Shown here: positions 21,171 to 30,849 of the stretch, piece by piece
Position numbering within the stretch: position 1 is the first letter of the stretch
How the letters are laid out: every line of letters starts with the position of its first letter
Assembly (NCBI GenBank): GCA_024516035.1
Contig: CM044963.1
Location: 29,270,014-29,334,013 of the forward strand
Direction: 5' to 3'
Length of the DNA stretch: 64,000 bases
From: Bactericera cockerelli
Taxonomy: Eukaryota > Arthropoda > Insecta > Hemiptera > Triozidae
The notes under the pieces: generated by a model
Database searches by the model: none
What the model saw: the letters and a program-made list of their open reading frames with translations, nothing else
What the model was told of the DNA's origin: nothing
Program-made: the position numbers and the translations under genes

Positions 21171-21309
21171 TTTAATACAAAGTTATTTTTTATAACAGGA
21201 TCTTTTTTAACAATATTTTTTTAACAATAATTTTTCAATAATATTTTGAATAACAATAACATAATAAATATATAGGTACCTAAAATTAAACAATTAAAAT
21301 AATGATGAG

Positions 21310-22025
21310 TAGAGCCCGGATTTTATGCAGCAAAAAAAGGCTAAAATATGCAATTGCATATGCAAGCGAAAAGCCCAATATATGCAAAAATGTAAACCCG
21401 TAAACTCACTGAGACAGGACTTAATTTGACTTTTGTCAACTGGCATTGTAAAGTTAGAATCTACCTAAGTCAAAAAATGCAAATTATATTTTAAATTCAA
21501 AATAATCTACTCCTTTAACTAGAGTTTCCGTTATGCATATTGCATACACATTTCTCGAGTAAAAATCAGTAGAAAAGTTAATCGTTTACAAACACAATAA
21601 ATTCACTGCAAGTAGAAAACAGTCGAAAACTAATAGAGAGGAAAGAGAACAGACCTACCCTGCTGATACGTGGAGTGCAGATGAGAGTATTGCAGATGCG
21701 TTACGACACGTTTGATCTTGTTTCAGTAGGCTAGCAGGCTAGCTGCTTGTCAGTACTCAGTAGGTATCCACATGACTTCACAATCAAGGAAGGTAAATGT
21801 ACTCACAAAATGTGATTTTAAGATTTACGTCCTAAGATTTTAATGGACTTTTTAATGGACCTACTTACCGATTTTTCCCCCTAATAAACCCCAAAATATG
21901 CAAATTTTGGCCAATATTGTTGAAATAGGTATGCAGGATTTTGCTCAAATATGCAAACTCCAAAAAAACCGCCAAAATTTGCAATTGCATGTGCAAATAT
22001 GCAATATGCAAAAATCCGGGCTTTA
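21310..22025. mobile_element. 716-bp hAT MITE, absent from copy 2
   Basis: The termini TAGAGCCCGGATTTT and AAAATCCGGGCTTTA are inverted repeats. An exact 8-bp duplication, atgatgag, lies at 21302-21309 and 22026-22033. Copy 2 has a single atgatgat at 44301-44308 with no insert, which confirms the boundaries. Subterminal sequence is full of ATATGCAAA/TTTGCATAT motifs in both orientations. No transposase frame is present. Confidence 0.92.
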
Positions 22026-22315
22026 ATGATGAGTATGCACTTATACTATCACACTAAGGTACCTTGAGAACCAGGCACCTTGTTTTGTGATAGATAGTTA
22101 TTGCTATTATTTTGTGTGATTTTATTTTTAAGGAATAAAATTCAAAACTTGTGATGATACTAGACACCAGGGGCGAGGCATGGCCGGTGCTAAGGAGCTA
22201 GGTAACGGCAACACCTCAAGAAGAAAAGGAACAAAAAAATCAAGTCCTAGCATGTAAATGCTAGGAAGATACTAATTGCCTCTTTTCCCTTTTGTACTTC
22301 TTCAAGTCTCTTCTC

Positions 22316-22607
22316 ATTTCTTCTCTCTCTCTCCTCTCTCTCTCTCCTCTCCTCTCTCTCTCTCTCTCTCTCTCATTTTTTTCCTCTCTCTCTCTCTCTC
22401 TGGCCCCTTTTCTTTCTCTTTTTTATTATTTTCTCTTTCTTCCTCTATCGCAAAATAACTCTCTCTCACTCTATTTACCCTCTCATTCTTTCTTCCTCAC
22501 TCTCTCTCTCTCTCTCTCTGTCTATCTCACACACATCAATTTCTCTTCTCATTCTCTTTTATTTCCCTTTCGTTCTTTTTCAATGTCCCCCTAACCCTAG
22601 CTCTTTT

Positions 22608-22648
<41 letters not shown>

Positions 22649-22735
22649 ACTCTATCTCTCTCTCTTTCTCTGTCACTCTATCTCTCACTCTCTCTCATTC
22701 TATTTTCTTTTTCTCTCTCTCTCTCTTATTTCTGT
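22316..22735. repeat. CT-rich microsatellite tract
   Basis: (CT)n blocks broken by short unique stretches such as TCACACACATCAATTTC. The counterpart is 44583-44993. Confidence 0.92.
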
Positions 22736-22796
22736 ATGTCGCTTTCAAGGTATTTATATTTCAAGAAAATATACTCCACTTAATTCAATTTTCCAG

Positions 22797-22876
22797 GTCA
22801 TATTAATTTGAACGAAGAAATCCGTACCATGTGGGATGAATTCTTGAGAAGAAAGAGTGGAGGAGTGATGATATAG
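22797..22876 (+). CDS. candidate terminal exon
   Basis: A CT-rich tract and TTTTCCAG, a good splice acceptor, precede an open segment. It reads HINLNEEIRTMWDEFLRR, then KSGGVMI and a TAG stop at 22874-22876, with phase 2 at the acceptor. The composition (Glu, Asp, Trp, Arg) is unlike the Ser/Leu artefacts around it. The copy at 45056-45135 is identical. I do not recognise the protein and cannot see an upstream exon. It could be chance, because the open length is only 25 codons. Confidence 0.25.
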
Positions 22877-22938
22877 AAAAAGAGCTAAAGAGAGAGAGAG
22901 ATAAAAAAGAGAGAGAGAGAAAGAGAGAGAGAAAGAGA

Positions 22939-22971
<33 letters not shown>

Positions 22972-23280
22972 GCAAAGAAAAAGATAGAGATAGAGAGAGA
23001 GAGAAAATATAGAGACAGAGAGAGAGATAAAGGGAAAGTCAAAGAGATTAAAATACTTATTGACAAAAAAGAAAAAAAAATAGAACAATACATATATTAT
23101 TCAAAGAGGGAAAGACCTAATAATATAAGACAGAGAAAAAAATTTCTGATATGGACAGAGAGAGAGACAGGGAGTGACAGGGAGAGAGAGAGAATAAGAG
23201 AAAGAGCGAGAGAAAAAGAGAGAAAAAGAGAGAGAAAGAGAAAGAAAGAGCAAAATGAGACAAGAAAGAAGAGAAACAAA
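22877..23280. repeat. GA-rich microsatellite tract
   Basis: (GA)n with AAAGAG and ATAGAG interruptions. It lies on the other side of the candidate exon from the CT tract at 22316-22735, so the two could fold back on each other. The counterpart is 45125-45540. Confidence 0.92.
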
Positions 23281-24227
23281 GTGAAATATTAGTAAAAGAG
23301 AGATGTATTTTTTTTACGTTTTTCAATATTTTTTTAAAATATACAACCTGACAAGGAAAACTCAGTTAAATTTACGCTAATAGGGACGGTAACAGACAGA
23401 CGACACGTTAAACAGACGCAAGGAAATCAAAATAATATTTAGGAGAAATACAACATTATTTTATAGAAAACTACGAGTTGTATTTCTAGTACACACCTCC
23501 TCTAGACCACACTCAGAATCTCAGATGCTCATATTCGTCTAATCGAATTTAAATATGTATCATACACTCATACAGATAATAACCTGTTCCAGAATCACTC
23601 TCCACTCTCAAAATCCCCGAATCTCCGTTTCAACCGTCACACAAAGTATTGAAAGCTTGAACGTTTAAATCAACCAATCAGAGTTCGTTACGTGTGACAG
23701 TTAGAAGGGAGATCATAAGAGAGTGTAGAGTTATTTTGGAAATAAGCTAAAGGACAACATAACCTTTCATTCAACACCCCACTCGATGGGTTTGAAAACC
23801 CAATAAACCAAACGGCCCCCTATCGGTCCTTTTTCTAGATTTCCCACCCCCCCCCACCTGCCTTCTCCTCCTCCCCCTCTTTCACCTCCTTTTTCTCCCC
23901 CTCCTCTTCTTCCCCCTCCCTCAGTCAGAACAAAGAACACCTCATGCTATTTCTCTCCTCCGAAACATTTTCTCAAGACTGTGTGGAGGTGACAATGGAT
24001 GTGCACTCTAAACAGCCGGATGATGTGTGATGGTCACTCTCTGAGGAAGAGAAGAAAATGGATGAGACACGATGAGATGGAGGAGAAGGAGAATGGAAAA
24101 GGCATAAAGAAGTGTGAGAATGAAGAAGGAGAGAGAGAAAGTGGGTTTTTTTTTTAAGGATATTCCTTCTGGCACGTGTTATTTTTTAAGATTTTCAAAA
24201 TCCGTCATCCCTACTCGAAAACTCGTA
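23281..24227. other. non-repetitive part of the duplicated locus
   Basis: Mixed composition, with C-rich CCCACCCCCCCC near 23848 and pyrimidine-rich sequence to 23930. It is near-identical in copy 2 (45545-46480). I see no frame with recognisable protein similarity. Confidence 0.45.
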
Positions 24228-24380
24228 TGTTAATAATAATAATAATAACACTCTTTTGTAGAAGATTACCACCAGGAGAGGTTAATGGTCAAAACATTTT
24301 TTATCATCTAACCGTCAGTGTCTTATAAGAGTTGGGTGGAAGAGATTTTTGCAGACAATAACACCGCCTTTAGTCAGGAC
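24228..24380 (-). mobile_element. SINE family 2 3' fragment and dispersed tail
   Basis: (AAT)n, then AACACTCTTTTGTAGAAGAT, ACCACCAGGAGAGGTTAATG and CCGTCAGTGTCTTAT are the reversed family-2 3' half. TTGGGTGGAAGAGAT..AATAACACCGCC is the reversed dispersed tail also seen at 38412 and 59490. Copy 2 keeps only AACACTCTTTAGTATAAGATGACC (46592-46622), a deletion. Confidence 0.7.
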
Positions 24381-24639
24381 ATTACTATTATGTTCTTGTT
24401 CGTTATTTATTTATTTATTTTTCTAAATATTTTATATACATAATAATATAAACTGTTATAAAAAACGATTTTATATTCGAAGATAAATATAATAATAATA
24501 TATATTGTTACATTTACTTATGTGCTTTATATCCTGACATGGCACAAGAAATACACGAAGTTATTTGACTTCATAAAGTCAAATAAAAACACATCAGATT
24601 GACTTCACAACTATTTAACAACAACAAAACATGAGAAGA

Positions 24640-24905
24640 TACAAAGAAGAGAAAAAGAAAATAAGATAATAAAGAGAAAGAAAATGGAAAGAGAAAGAAT
24701 TGAATTTAAAAAAAATATAAAATGTGATTACCTCCTAGGCTAAACTTAACTTTTTGGGATTGGGAAGAAAAAGAAAGAGGAGAAATGAAAAGAGAAAGAG
24801 ACAGAGAAAGATAAAAAAAAAAATTAAAACAGAAAATGAAAGAGAAAAGAGAAAGGAAAAGAGAAAGAGAGAAATAGAAAATGAAGGAGAAAGAGAAATA
24901 TAGAG
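24640..24905. repeat. GA-rich tract
   Basis: Purine-rich AAAGAGAAAG-type sequence. Copy 2 (46910-47098) has a different internal sequence (GACACAGAGAAAG), showing rapid turnover. Confidence 0.85.
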
Positions 24906-25227
24906 TGTGCATTTATTCCATATATTTTAATAACCTACAGCCGCCACGTTTTTGATAGTATTTCTTCAATTACCAACCCCTTGAACGAAAGAATATCCCT
25001 ACAATCATAAACAACGTAAAAAAACGTAGTAGACAAACCTGTGGAAGTGTGGACAGTGTGGGAAGACGGTTATTAATCACAGAGAATGGGAAATGTATCA
25101 AAAGTAGCAACTACAGGGTGACTGAGGTAGAATTTGGAGGAGGTGAGAGTAAAATATACAGGGTGTACCAGTAAATAAAGTACGACGTCATCATCGTTGT
25201 GTAACTTCGTCGATCTCGACAGTTGCC

Positions 25228-25303
25228 AAAGCGCACGATTAGCTCAGTGGTTAAGCACTCGCTTGCCATGCGGAAGGTCCCGGGTTCGGACCCCCGTGCC
25301 GAC
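25228..25303 (+). pseudogene. tRNA-Gly(GCC)-like sequence
   Basis: TTAGCTCAGTGGTTAAGCACTCGC, a TTGCCAT anticodon loop (GCC) and GGGTTCGGACCCC resemble tRNA-Gly with both internal promoter boxes. Acceptor and T-stem pairing is poor, so I call a tRNA pseudogene or SINE head, not a functional gene. Copy 2 (47574-47625) is truncated after the anticodon arm. Confidence 0.6.
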
Positions 25304-25385
25304 AAAAATCTGTATTCATAATTTGGTTACAGTTGTTTGTAAGGGATACCTTTCGGTGCGCTCGTGTTGACCAAGCACCTCATTG

Positions 25386-25536
25386 GGAAGTATTGTGTCA
25401 CTTCTCGCCCATTCAGAAGGGAGGCATACAGGCATACTACGGGATGGGTAGGCTACAACACACCTAAACGGAAGTATTGCCACTTCTCACCCATCAGAGG
25501 GGAGGCATACTGATGGGCAGGCTACAACACAGACCA
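25386..25536. repeat. 70-80 bp direct duplication
   Basis: GGAAGTATTG..CACTTCTC.CCCAT..GGGAGGCATAC..GGGTAGGCTACAACACA occurs twice, starting at about 25388 and 25470. The region 25310-25560 is missing from copy 2 (near 47625). Confidence 0.75.
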
Positions 25537-25967
25537 CAAGCGTCTACAGTAGCTCCTGTTTCATAGCTACGAAATAAGAAGGCTGTGAAACACTCATCTT
25601 TTGTATTAAAAAAATGTGCTGTATTAACTAGAGGTGATGTACATACTCTATTATTTCTTTTTTACAAGGAGACTAAGCATTGACAAGGGCCCCCCAAACT
25701 ATGTCAATCATAGTTTGTATTATTATGCTTTACAAGGATATTGGAAGTACACCTGAATTTATATCTTTATGCATAAAAAATACAATACACCACACACAGG
25801 ACACATTCTTCTGGGCATTCAGAGAGGTGAATATCCCATCAAATCTGCCACCACCATGACACAACCATAATGATGGACACGAAAAGTAAAGTAAGTATTG
25901 AAGAATAAGTTAATCTTTGATTGCGAATGGTTCCAAAACAATTTTTAAGTGCGATCATTTGATTCCA

Positions 25968-26058
25968 AATAATAACACTCTCTAGTGGAAGGTAACCTGG
26001 CGAGGTTAATGCTCAAAGCATTTTTTAGCACTCAATCCTCAGAGCCTTAATTATGTAG
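25968..26058 (-). mobile_element. SINE family 2 3' fragment
   Basis: AATAACACTCTCTAGTGGAAG, CCTGGCGAGGTTAATGCTC and CTCAGAGCCTTAATTATG are the reversed 3' half. A Thr-like SINE follows directly. The counterpart is 53178-53272. Confidence 0.75.
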
Positions 26059-26071
26059 TCACTAAATCACC

Positions 26072-26220
26072 GACCTCAGTAGCTGAGGTCGGTGAGTTAG
26101 TTGTAACCCGGAGGTCGGTGGTTCAAGTCCCGGTTTCAGCGTAGATTTAGTAAAGCGAGTTTCAGTAGTTGTGATATCACGATAGTGATGAACACAAATA
26201 TGATTGATAACTTTAATTTT
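26072..26220 (+). mobile_element. tRNA-Thr-like SINE
   Basis: ACCGACCTCAGTAGCTGAGG, GTCGGTGGTTCAAGTCCCGG, TTTAGTAAAGCGAGTTTCAG, then a 3' end near AACACAAATATGAT. The anticodon-arm region is rearranged (CTGAGGTCGGTGAGTTAG). The counterpart is 53282-53425. Confidence 0.8.
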
Positions 26221-26690
26221 TTACTAGTCACTAACTCAAATAAATGAGGAAAAATTTATGCATTACTATATTATATGAAGCTTTATTATGAAGACAAAGT
26301 AGGTATACAATATTTACAGTAGAAGTAGAAATAGCTTTGAATACAATAAGTGATAAAATAGTTTGAAAATAATAATAATAATATTGTCCTAACTAAAAGG
26401 CGGGGTTATTGCCTGCGACATGTGCTGGATGGGATTCTAACCGAACGTACACTCATTGAGTCCCGTTGACCTTTTTTTCATGTCATTGAGTCCCGTAATT
26501 TCAGCAGGTACCTCAGACCATATGCCTCATTGAGTCCCCTAATATTTTTGGGTCTACCAGACCATATGACTCATTGAGTCCCTTTACCTGATGTTAGTAT
26601 ATAAGAAGAAGTAAATAAGAACACAGTTAATTTTTATAAAAATGAATACGCGGACAGTTATGTCTAAATGTTGTGTTTCGTTAGCCAGCT

Positions 26691-26820
26691 AGGATAGCTT
26701 GGGTGAGGGGCTTAGGTTAGGTTGAAATTAGCGCAGGGTTAGACCGGGTCACTGCGCGACCCGGCCTAACCGCCTGCGCTAATTTCAACCTAACCTAAAC
26801 CCCTCACCCAACCATCCTAC
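26691..26820. repeat. 62-bp-arm hairpin inside the MULE-like element
   Basis: The arms (26691-26750 and 26758-26820) contain GGGTGAGGGGCTTAGGTTAG, its complement CTAACCTAAACCCCTCACCC, and GACCGGGTC/GACCCGG at the tip. The loop is only ACTGCGC. A few mismatches are present. Confidence 0.9.
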
Positions 26821-27002
26821 CCGACAAACTGAAGTCAGAAATCTATCGTGCAATCTCACCTTGTTAACTTTACCTAACCCTATCTAACTACAAAATTCCT
26901 CTAACAAAAAATTTACTTACGCATCAAATTCCAATAGACAATAATTTCATTTTCATTTATGAATAAAAATAAAAACAAGATCTTCTATGTACAAGTTTAT
27001 GT

Positions 27003-27100
27003 ATAAGGAAAAAAATTCCTGCCCCGCTGGGAATCGAACCCAGGTCACCATGCGTACAATGCCTAGCGCGCTAACTCACTCTGCCACGGTGACTACGGGT
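27003..27100 (-). mobile_element. SINE family 4 head
   Basis: On the minus strand: CACCGTGGCAGAGTGAGTTAG (A-box region) and ACCTGGGTTCGATTCCCAGC (B box). It lies inside the MULE-like element without its usual body. Confidence 0.75.
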
Positions 27101-27254
27101 ATGATCATGCAGTTGAAAGCGATGTTAAATTTTTGTTTAAAAGAACGCTTGCATACGAGTCTGCAACCATGTCGACATTTTCATCTTTACTATTCAAGGT
27201 CCAAAACCCAACTGACCAAATTTCGTATTGTGCGCATGACACACACTTTCCCTC

Positions 27255-27440
27255 TTCTCTTAGGGTTGCAATATCGAAACGAAAATATCGATATTACGTA
27301 TATCGATAATATCGAAACCATAATATCGATATCCGATATTAGAAGACTTCTCTCCCTTTACAATTCGATATTTCGTTACATAATATCGTTACATAATATC
27401 GTTACACAATATCGTTACATAAGTTCGTTACATAATTTTG
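27255..27440. repeat. ATATCGAT cluster and 14-bp tandem repeat
   Basis: Several ATATCGATA/ATATCGAAA motifs (27270-27335) are followed by about five units of ATATCGTTACATA (27365-27440). Part of the MULE-like insertion. Confidence 0.75.
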
Positions 27441-27599
27441 GTTATGTGCCAGAGCAAAGACATGAAAATGTCAATAGGTATTAATTATGTACGGGACTCA
27501 ATGAGTGGTACGATATCTTCAACCGTTCCAAACCTTGGGACTCAATGAAGCATCGACAAAAAGGGACAAATCCAGACGGGACTCAATGAGGCGCCTCCC

Positions 27600-27665
27600 A
27601 TTCTAACCATCGGCTCCCTACGCTACCTGGATTACCAGACTAGCGCGTCAACCACTCGCATATCA
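27600..27665 (-). mobile_element. SINE family 2 head, split by the MULE-like element
   Basis: After the second TSD the host continues ATCGGCTCCCTACGCTACC, GGATTACCAGACTAGCGCG, TCAACCACTCG, which is the reversed family-2 head. The rest of the host SINE is at 26420-26442. Confidence 0.75.
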
Positions 27666-27889
27666 AAGAAAGATCGGACCATGAAATGTTGTGAAAGGCT
27701 TCGAAACATTGCGAGACAAATGTTGCACTCCGAGGAATCCCTGGCCGTAGAGAACGGAAAAGAATATCCAAAAGAGAGAATGTTTAACTGATAAATAACG
27801 AATGACGAGTAGAAAGTGAAAAAGAAAAAAACTTTCCATGTTGCTCAAGTAAATGTGAGAATAATCTAAGAAAAAGAATGTATAACACA

Positions 27890-27985
27890 ATATAAATAGA
27901 AAGAAGGAGAGAGATAGATATAGATAAAGAGAGAGAGAGGAAGGATGAAATATAGAGAGGCAGAGAGGAAGAGAGAGAAAAAAAC
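27890..27985. repeat. GA-rich tract
   Basis: AGAGAGATAGATATAGATAAAGAGAGAG-type sequence. The counterpart is 53755-53830. Confidence 0.85.
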
Positions 27986-28348
27986 CCCATAAACAAGAGC
28001 CTAAATAAGTAAGAGAAAAAGATAACAGGTTCAACAAATAGGTAATGTGTGAGAAAGAAAAAGAGGGCGAGGGAACTGCGAAAAGTGCTTCATTATCATT
28101 CTACATCACCTCCCTTCCTTTCTTCTCTACCTCCTTGCTTGTTCAATTTGAGAGTCCTATTGTGTCCGTGCTAATAGTATATGGCCAGTGTCTCCTCTCG
28201 TCATGGGGGTCATCACTTGTGGCTGTCCGGAGACAAATGTCTTCCAACTTGTCATGTGTGGACTGTTTACTCTGGCGTCTTCAATGGAATGGAAAGATTT
28301 TTGAGTGATTCGAGTTCAAGAGGGAAGTTTCGCAGGTCCGTGAAGATA

Positions 28349-28790
28349 GCACCCGACATTGAAGCTAGAATTTTGTACCACCTACCATATTAATGTACTA
28401 ATTATGTACTGTTAGGAACGACAAACCCCGAATTTTGTACTCCAACCGTAACCCCAGGAGAGCGGTTGAAACATGTCGGGTGCTAACTTCACGCTAGCAC
28501 CCGACATTGAAGCTAGAATTTTGTACCACCTACCATAATAATGTACTAATTATGTACTGTTAGGAACAACAAACCCCGAATTTTGTACTCCAACCGTAAC
28601 CCCAGGAGAGAGGTTGGAACATGTCGGGTGCTAACTTCACGATTTTAACCGATGGAGCTAGAAAATTGTACCGCATACCAAAATAATCTTTGAATTATGT
28701 ACTCCCAGGAACAACAAACCCCGAATTTTGTACTCCAACCGTAACTCCAGGAGAGAGGTTTTAACATCGAAAAACCCACCCCCCGCATCG
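28349..28790. repeat. 148-bp subterminal repeats of the foldback
   Basis: GCACCCGACATTGAAGCTAG starts at 28349 and again at 28497, with a third diverged unit from about 28641. Each unit itself closes with GTCGGGTGCTAACTTCACG, the reverse of its start, so every unit is a small inverted repeat. The mirror set is at about 35170-35600. Confidence 0.88.
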
Positions 28791-29234
28791 CCTATTGAAA
28801 CGCAAATCAGATGCAGAACTGTATGGAACCCCGTGCCTCTCTCATTGCAACGAAGCGATGGGAGCAGAGGTGCGGGGGGACTCCACGTTGTTCTCATGAA
28901 TTAAACCATAGGTTCTCAAACGGTGGTACTCGGGGCAGTTTCAGATGGTACGGGAAGCCATTTTCAGTTGTACACAAAATATGATAAAATTTTGACCGTA
29001 CACAAAGACCGTGAAAGATAATATATGTTTAACACTAGTAGTTAAGTTGATTTTTTGAAGAAAATCAATATCAAGTCTCCACAAAAAAATAATAAAAGCC
29101 CTACTACCCTTTGTTACCACATAATTATATGTGCGAATCTGGCTTTTCATGTTGTATTTGTAAAACACAAATATAGGAGTAAGTTAGAAGTGTCCTCTGA
29201 CATTCGCGTTAAAATGAGTAACATTCAACCTGAT

Positions 29235-29386
29235 TAGACCGACCTCAGTAGTTTAATCGATAGGGCGGCGGACTTGTTACCTGGAGGTCGGTGGTTCAAG
29301 TCCCGGTTTCAGCGTAGATTTAGTAAAGCGAGTTTGAGTAGTTATGACATCACGAAAGTGATTAACACAAGTATGATAGCTAATAA
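29235..29386 (+). mobile_element. tRNA-Thr-like SINE inserted in left arm only
   Basis: It has a GACCGACCTCAGTAG head, GGTGGTTCAAGTCCCGG B box and AGTAAAGCGAGTTTGAGTAG body. An 18-bp duplication agtaacattcarcctgat (29217-29234 and 29387-29404, one mismatch) flanks it. The mirror position in the right arm (near 34850) has one uninterrupted site. Confidence 0.9.
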
Positions 29387-29684
29387 AGTAACATTCAGCC
29401 TGATATTGATGCAATTGTTTCTGAGAAGAGTAGGTATATAATAAATGTAATCTCACAGAATTTAGATAGGTAGACCTTTCCATTTTTTTTCGTCGCAGAT
29501 AATTCAGATGCAGGCGTTGCTGACGAAGATAAACAATCGTTTATTGATGTGACGTTTATATTACGGTCACATTTCTTTGGTAGGTATGTACCTACCTTAT
29601 TTTTTACCTTCAGCTTCTTTGTGGAACTGTGTTAAGTACAATATTATGTAATAAGTTATCATATTTGTGCTATTCACTTTCGTG

Positions 29685-29780
29685 ATGTCACAACTACTCA
29701 AACTCGCTTTACTCAATCTATGCTGAAACCGGGACTTGAACCACCAACCTCCGGGTTACAAGTCCGCCGCCTTATCGGTA
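29685..29780 (-). mobile_element. tRNA-Thr-like SINE in the foldback arm
   Basis: CTACTCAAACTCGCTTTACT, GGGACTTGAACCACCAACC and TTACAAGTCCGCCGCCTTATCGG are the reversed SINE. Its mirror copy in the right arm is at 34472-34610, so it predates arm duplication or was spread by arm-to-arm conversion. Confidence 0.85.
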
Positions 29781-29909
29781 ATAACATAATATCATACTCT
29801 GTATACCTATTACTGTTTACTTTTATAATAAATCATAAATCGCTTCTGAAATTTTCAATTTATATTTTCCTTTTTCCTAACAAACGGAACACTGTGAACT
29901 CAGATTTTC

Positions 29910-30060
29910 CAAACGTCGTGGGTTCGAATCCAAGTGAGGACATGACAAATACCTTCTGTTTGGAATTCTTATCACATGATCTTGGCTTGCTGCTGGGAAA
30001 ATGAGACTTTAATAGTTCTAATTCGGCAGTATAAACAAGCCGATATTATTATTATTTATA
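29910..30060 (+). mobile_element. SINE family 1 in the foldback arm
   Basis: GTGGGTTCGAATCC B box, ATGACAAATACCTTCTG, TTTAATAGTTCTAATTCGGC and an ATTATTATTATT tail. The A box is missing. Mirror copy 34222-34385. Confidence 0.8.
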
Positions 30061-30084
30061 TAATTACATGCTATGATTAAGTAG

Positions 30085-30318
30085 TAGTCAAGGTGGCAGA
30101 GTGAGTTAGCGCTCTAGGCCAATACGCACGGTGACCTGGGTTCGATCCCCAGCGAGGTAGGATTTTTTCTGCTCTGTACTTAGATGTTCGGGGTCCACTC
30201 ATATATATTACCTCGTGAGGAAAAATGTGTAGCTCTTTTGATGTGAAACAGCGACTGGAGGCGTAATTATAGGCAAAAAAATCGTACAAGATATTGTATA
30301 TTAAAGTGGTAAAGTCCT
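30085..30318 (+). mobile_element. SINE family 4, most complete copy
   Basis: Head GTGGCAGAGTGAGTTAGCGC and ACCTGGGTTCGATCCCCAGC. Body GTTCGGGGTCCACTC, CCTCGTGAGG, GCGACTGGAGGCGTAATTAT. Mirror copy 33671-33905. The inverted arm match ends at its 3' end. Confidence 0.85.
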
Positions 30319-30849
30319 CTGTAGCAAATAATAATAATTGCAACTTTACGGTTGCTAGATAAGGTTTATCTAGCTTTATTTGGGGGAGCGGTTCCTGTTT
30401 TTGACTTATCCGCCTCCCTGTTTTTGACTTTTTTTTTGTTATCATCCTGTGTGTTTTCTGTGATCATGTTGTTATCTTTATGCTAATTTAACCACAGGAA
30501 GATACATTTAATTTGTATTCGTGTCTTTGTTTGTTGGGCAGTTTGAGTTAAGTCATTGTCTAGTCAGTGTTGTATATTGTATCCCCTAAATATACACTTC
30601 GTGTGCAAAAAACACCAAGAAAATTAGAATCCTTCAAAAACAATTACCTTAAAACAATTGTCTAAAAAGGAACTGATATCAAATGAATGGCAAGTTCTTA
30701 TAAACTGGAAATCATTTGCCCGGAAAGGAGTCTCAAGCACAGAAATCAAACTGAGGATTGGACATGACATTTCCCATTATTCTGCAATTTATTAACGCTA
30801 AAAGTTAACATTAAAAAACTTAAAAAAAAACTGCAGAATCTGAGTGAAT
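30319..30849. other. foldback middle, first part
   Basis: Unique to the window. A weak open segment at about 30615-30800 (LSKKELISNEWQVLINWKSF, then ARKGV and a stop at TAA) has a plausible protein composition but no family I recognise. It may be the upstream end of the LINE fragment that follows. Confidence 0.35.

Larger units (their letters stand above)
26443..27599. mobile_element. 1.16-kb Mutator-like (MULE) non-autonomous element
   Basis: A 9-bp duplication, attctaacc (26434-26442 and 27600-27608), flanks the insert. Copy 2 has the single empty site atttgaacc (53601-53609). CTCATTGAGTCCCGT lies 9 bp inside each end in inverted orientation. TCATTGAGTCCC recurs about four times at the left and its complement about three times at the right, giving subterminal repeats. 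A 9-bp TSD fits MULE-type elements. It contains a strong hairpin and a SINE head but no transposase. Confidence 0.85.
28334..30318 (+). repeat. left arm of the foldback
   Basis: Inverted copy of 33671-35613. It differs mainly by one extra Thr-like SINE (29235-29386). It contains GCACCCGACATTGAAGCTAG-type subterminal repeats and CCCTACTACCCTTTGTTACC. The mirrored SINEs are Thr-like at 29685-29780 (minus), family 1 at 29910-30060 (plus) and family 4 at 30085-30318 (plus). Confidence 0.92.

Noticed and set aside
25228..25303. Functional tRNA-Gly gene
   Set aside because: The internal boxes and anticodon loop are good, but the acceptor and T stems do not pair properly, and copy 2 has lost the 3' half.
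28045..28393. Host coding exon at 28.1-28.4 kb (and 53.98-54.23 kb)
   Set aside because: The frames end within the foldback in copy 1 and differ in copy 2; no recognised domain or splice pattern.
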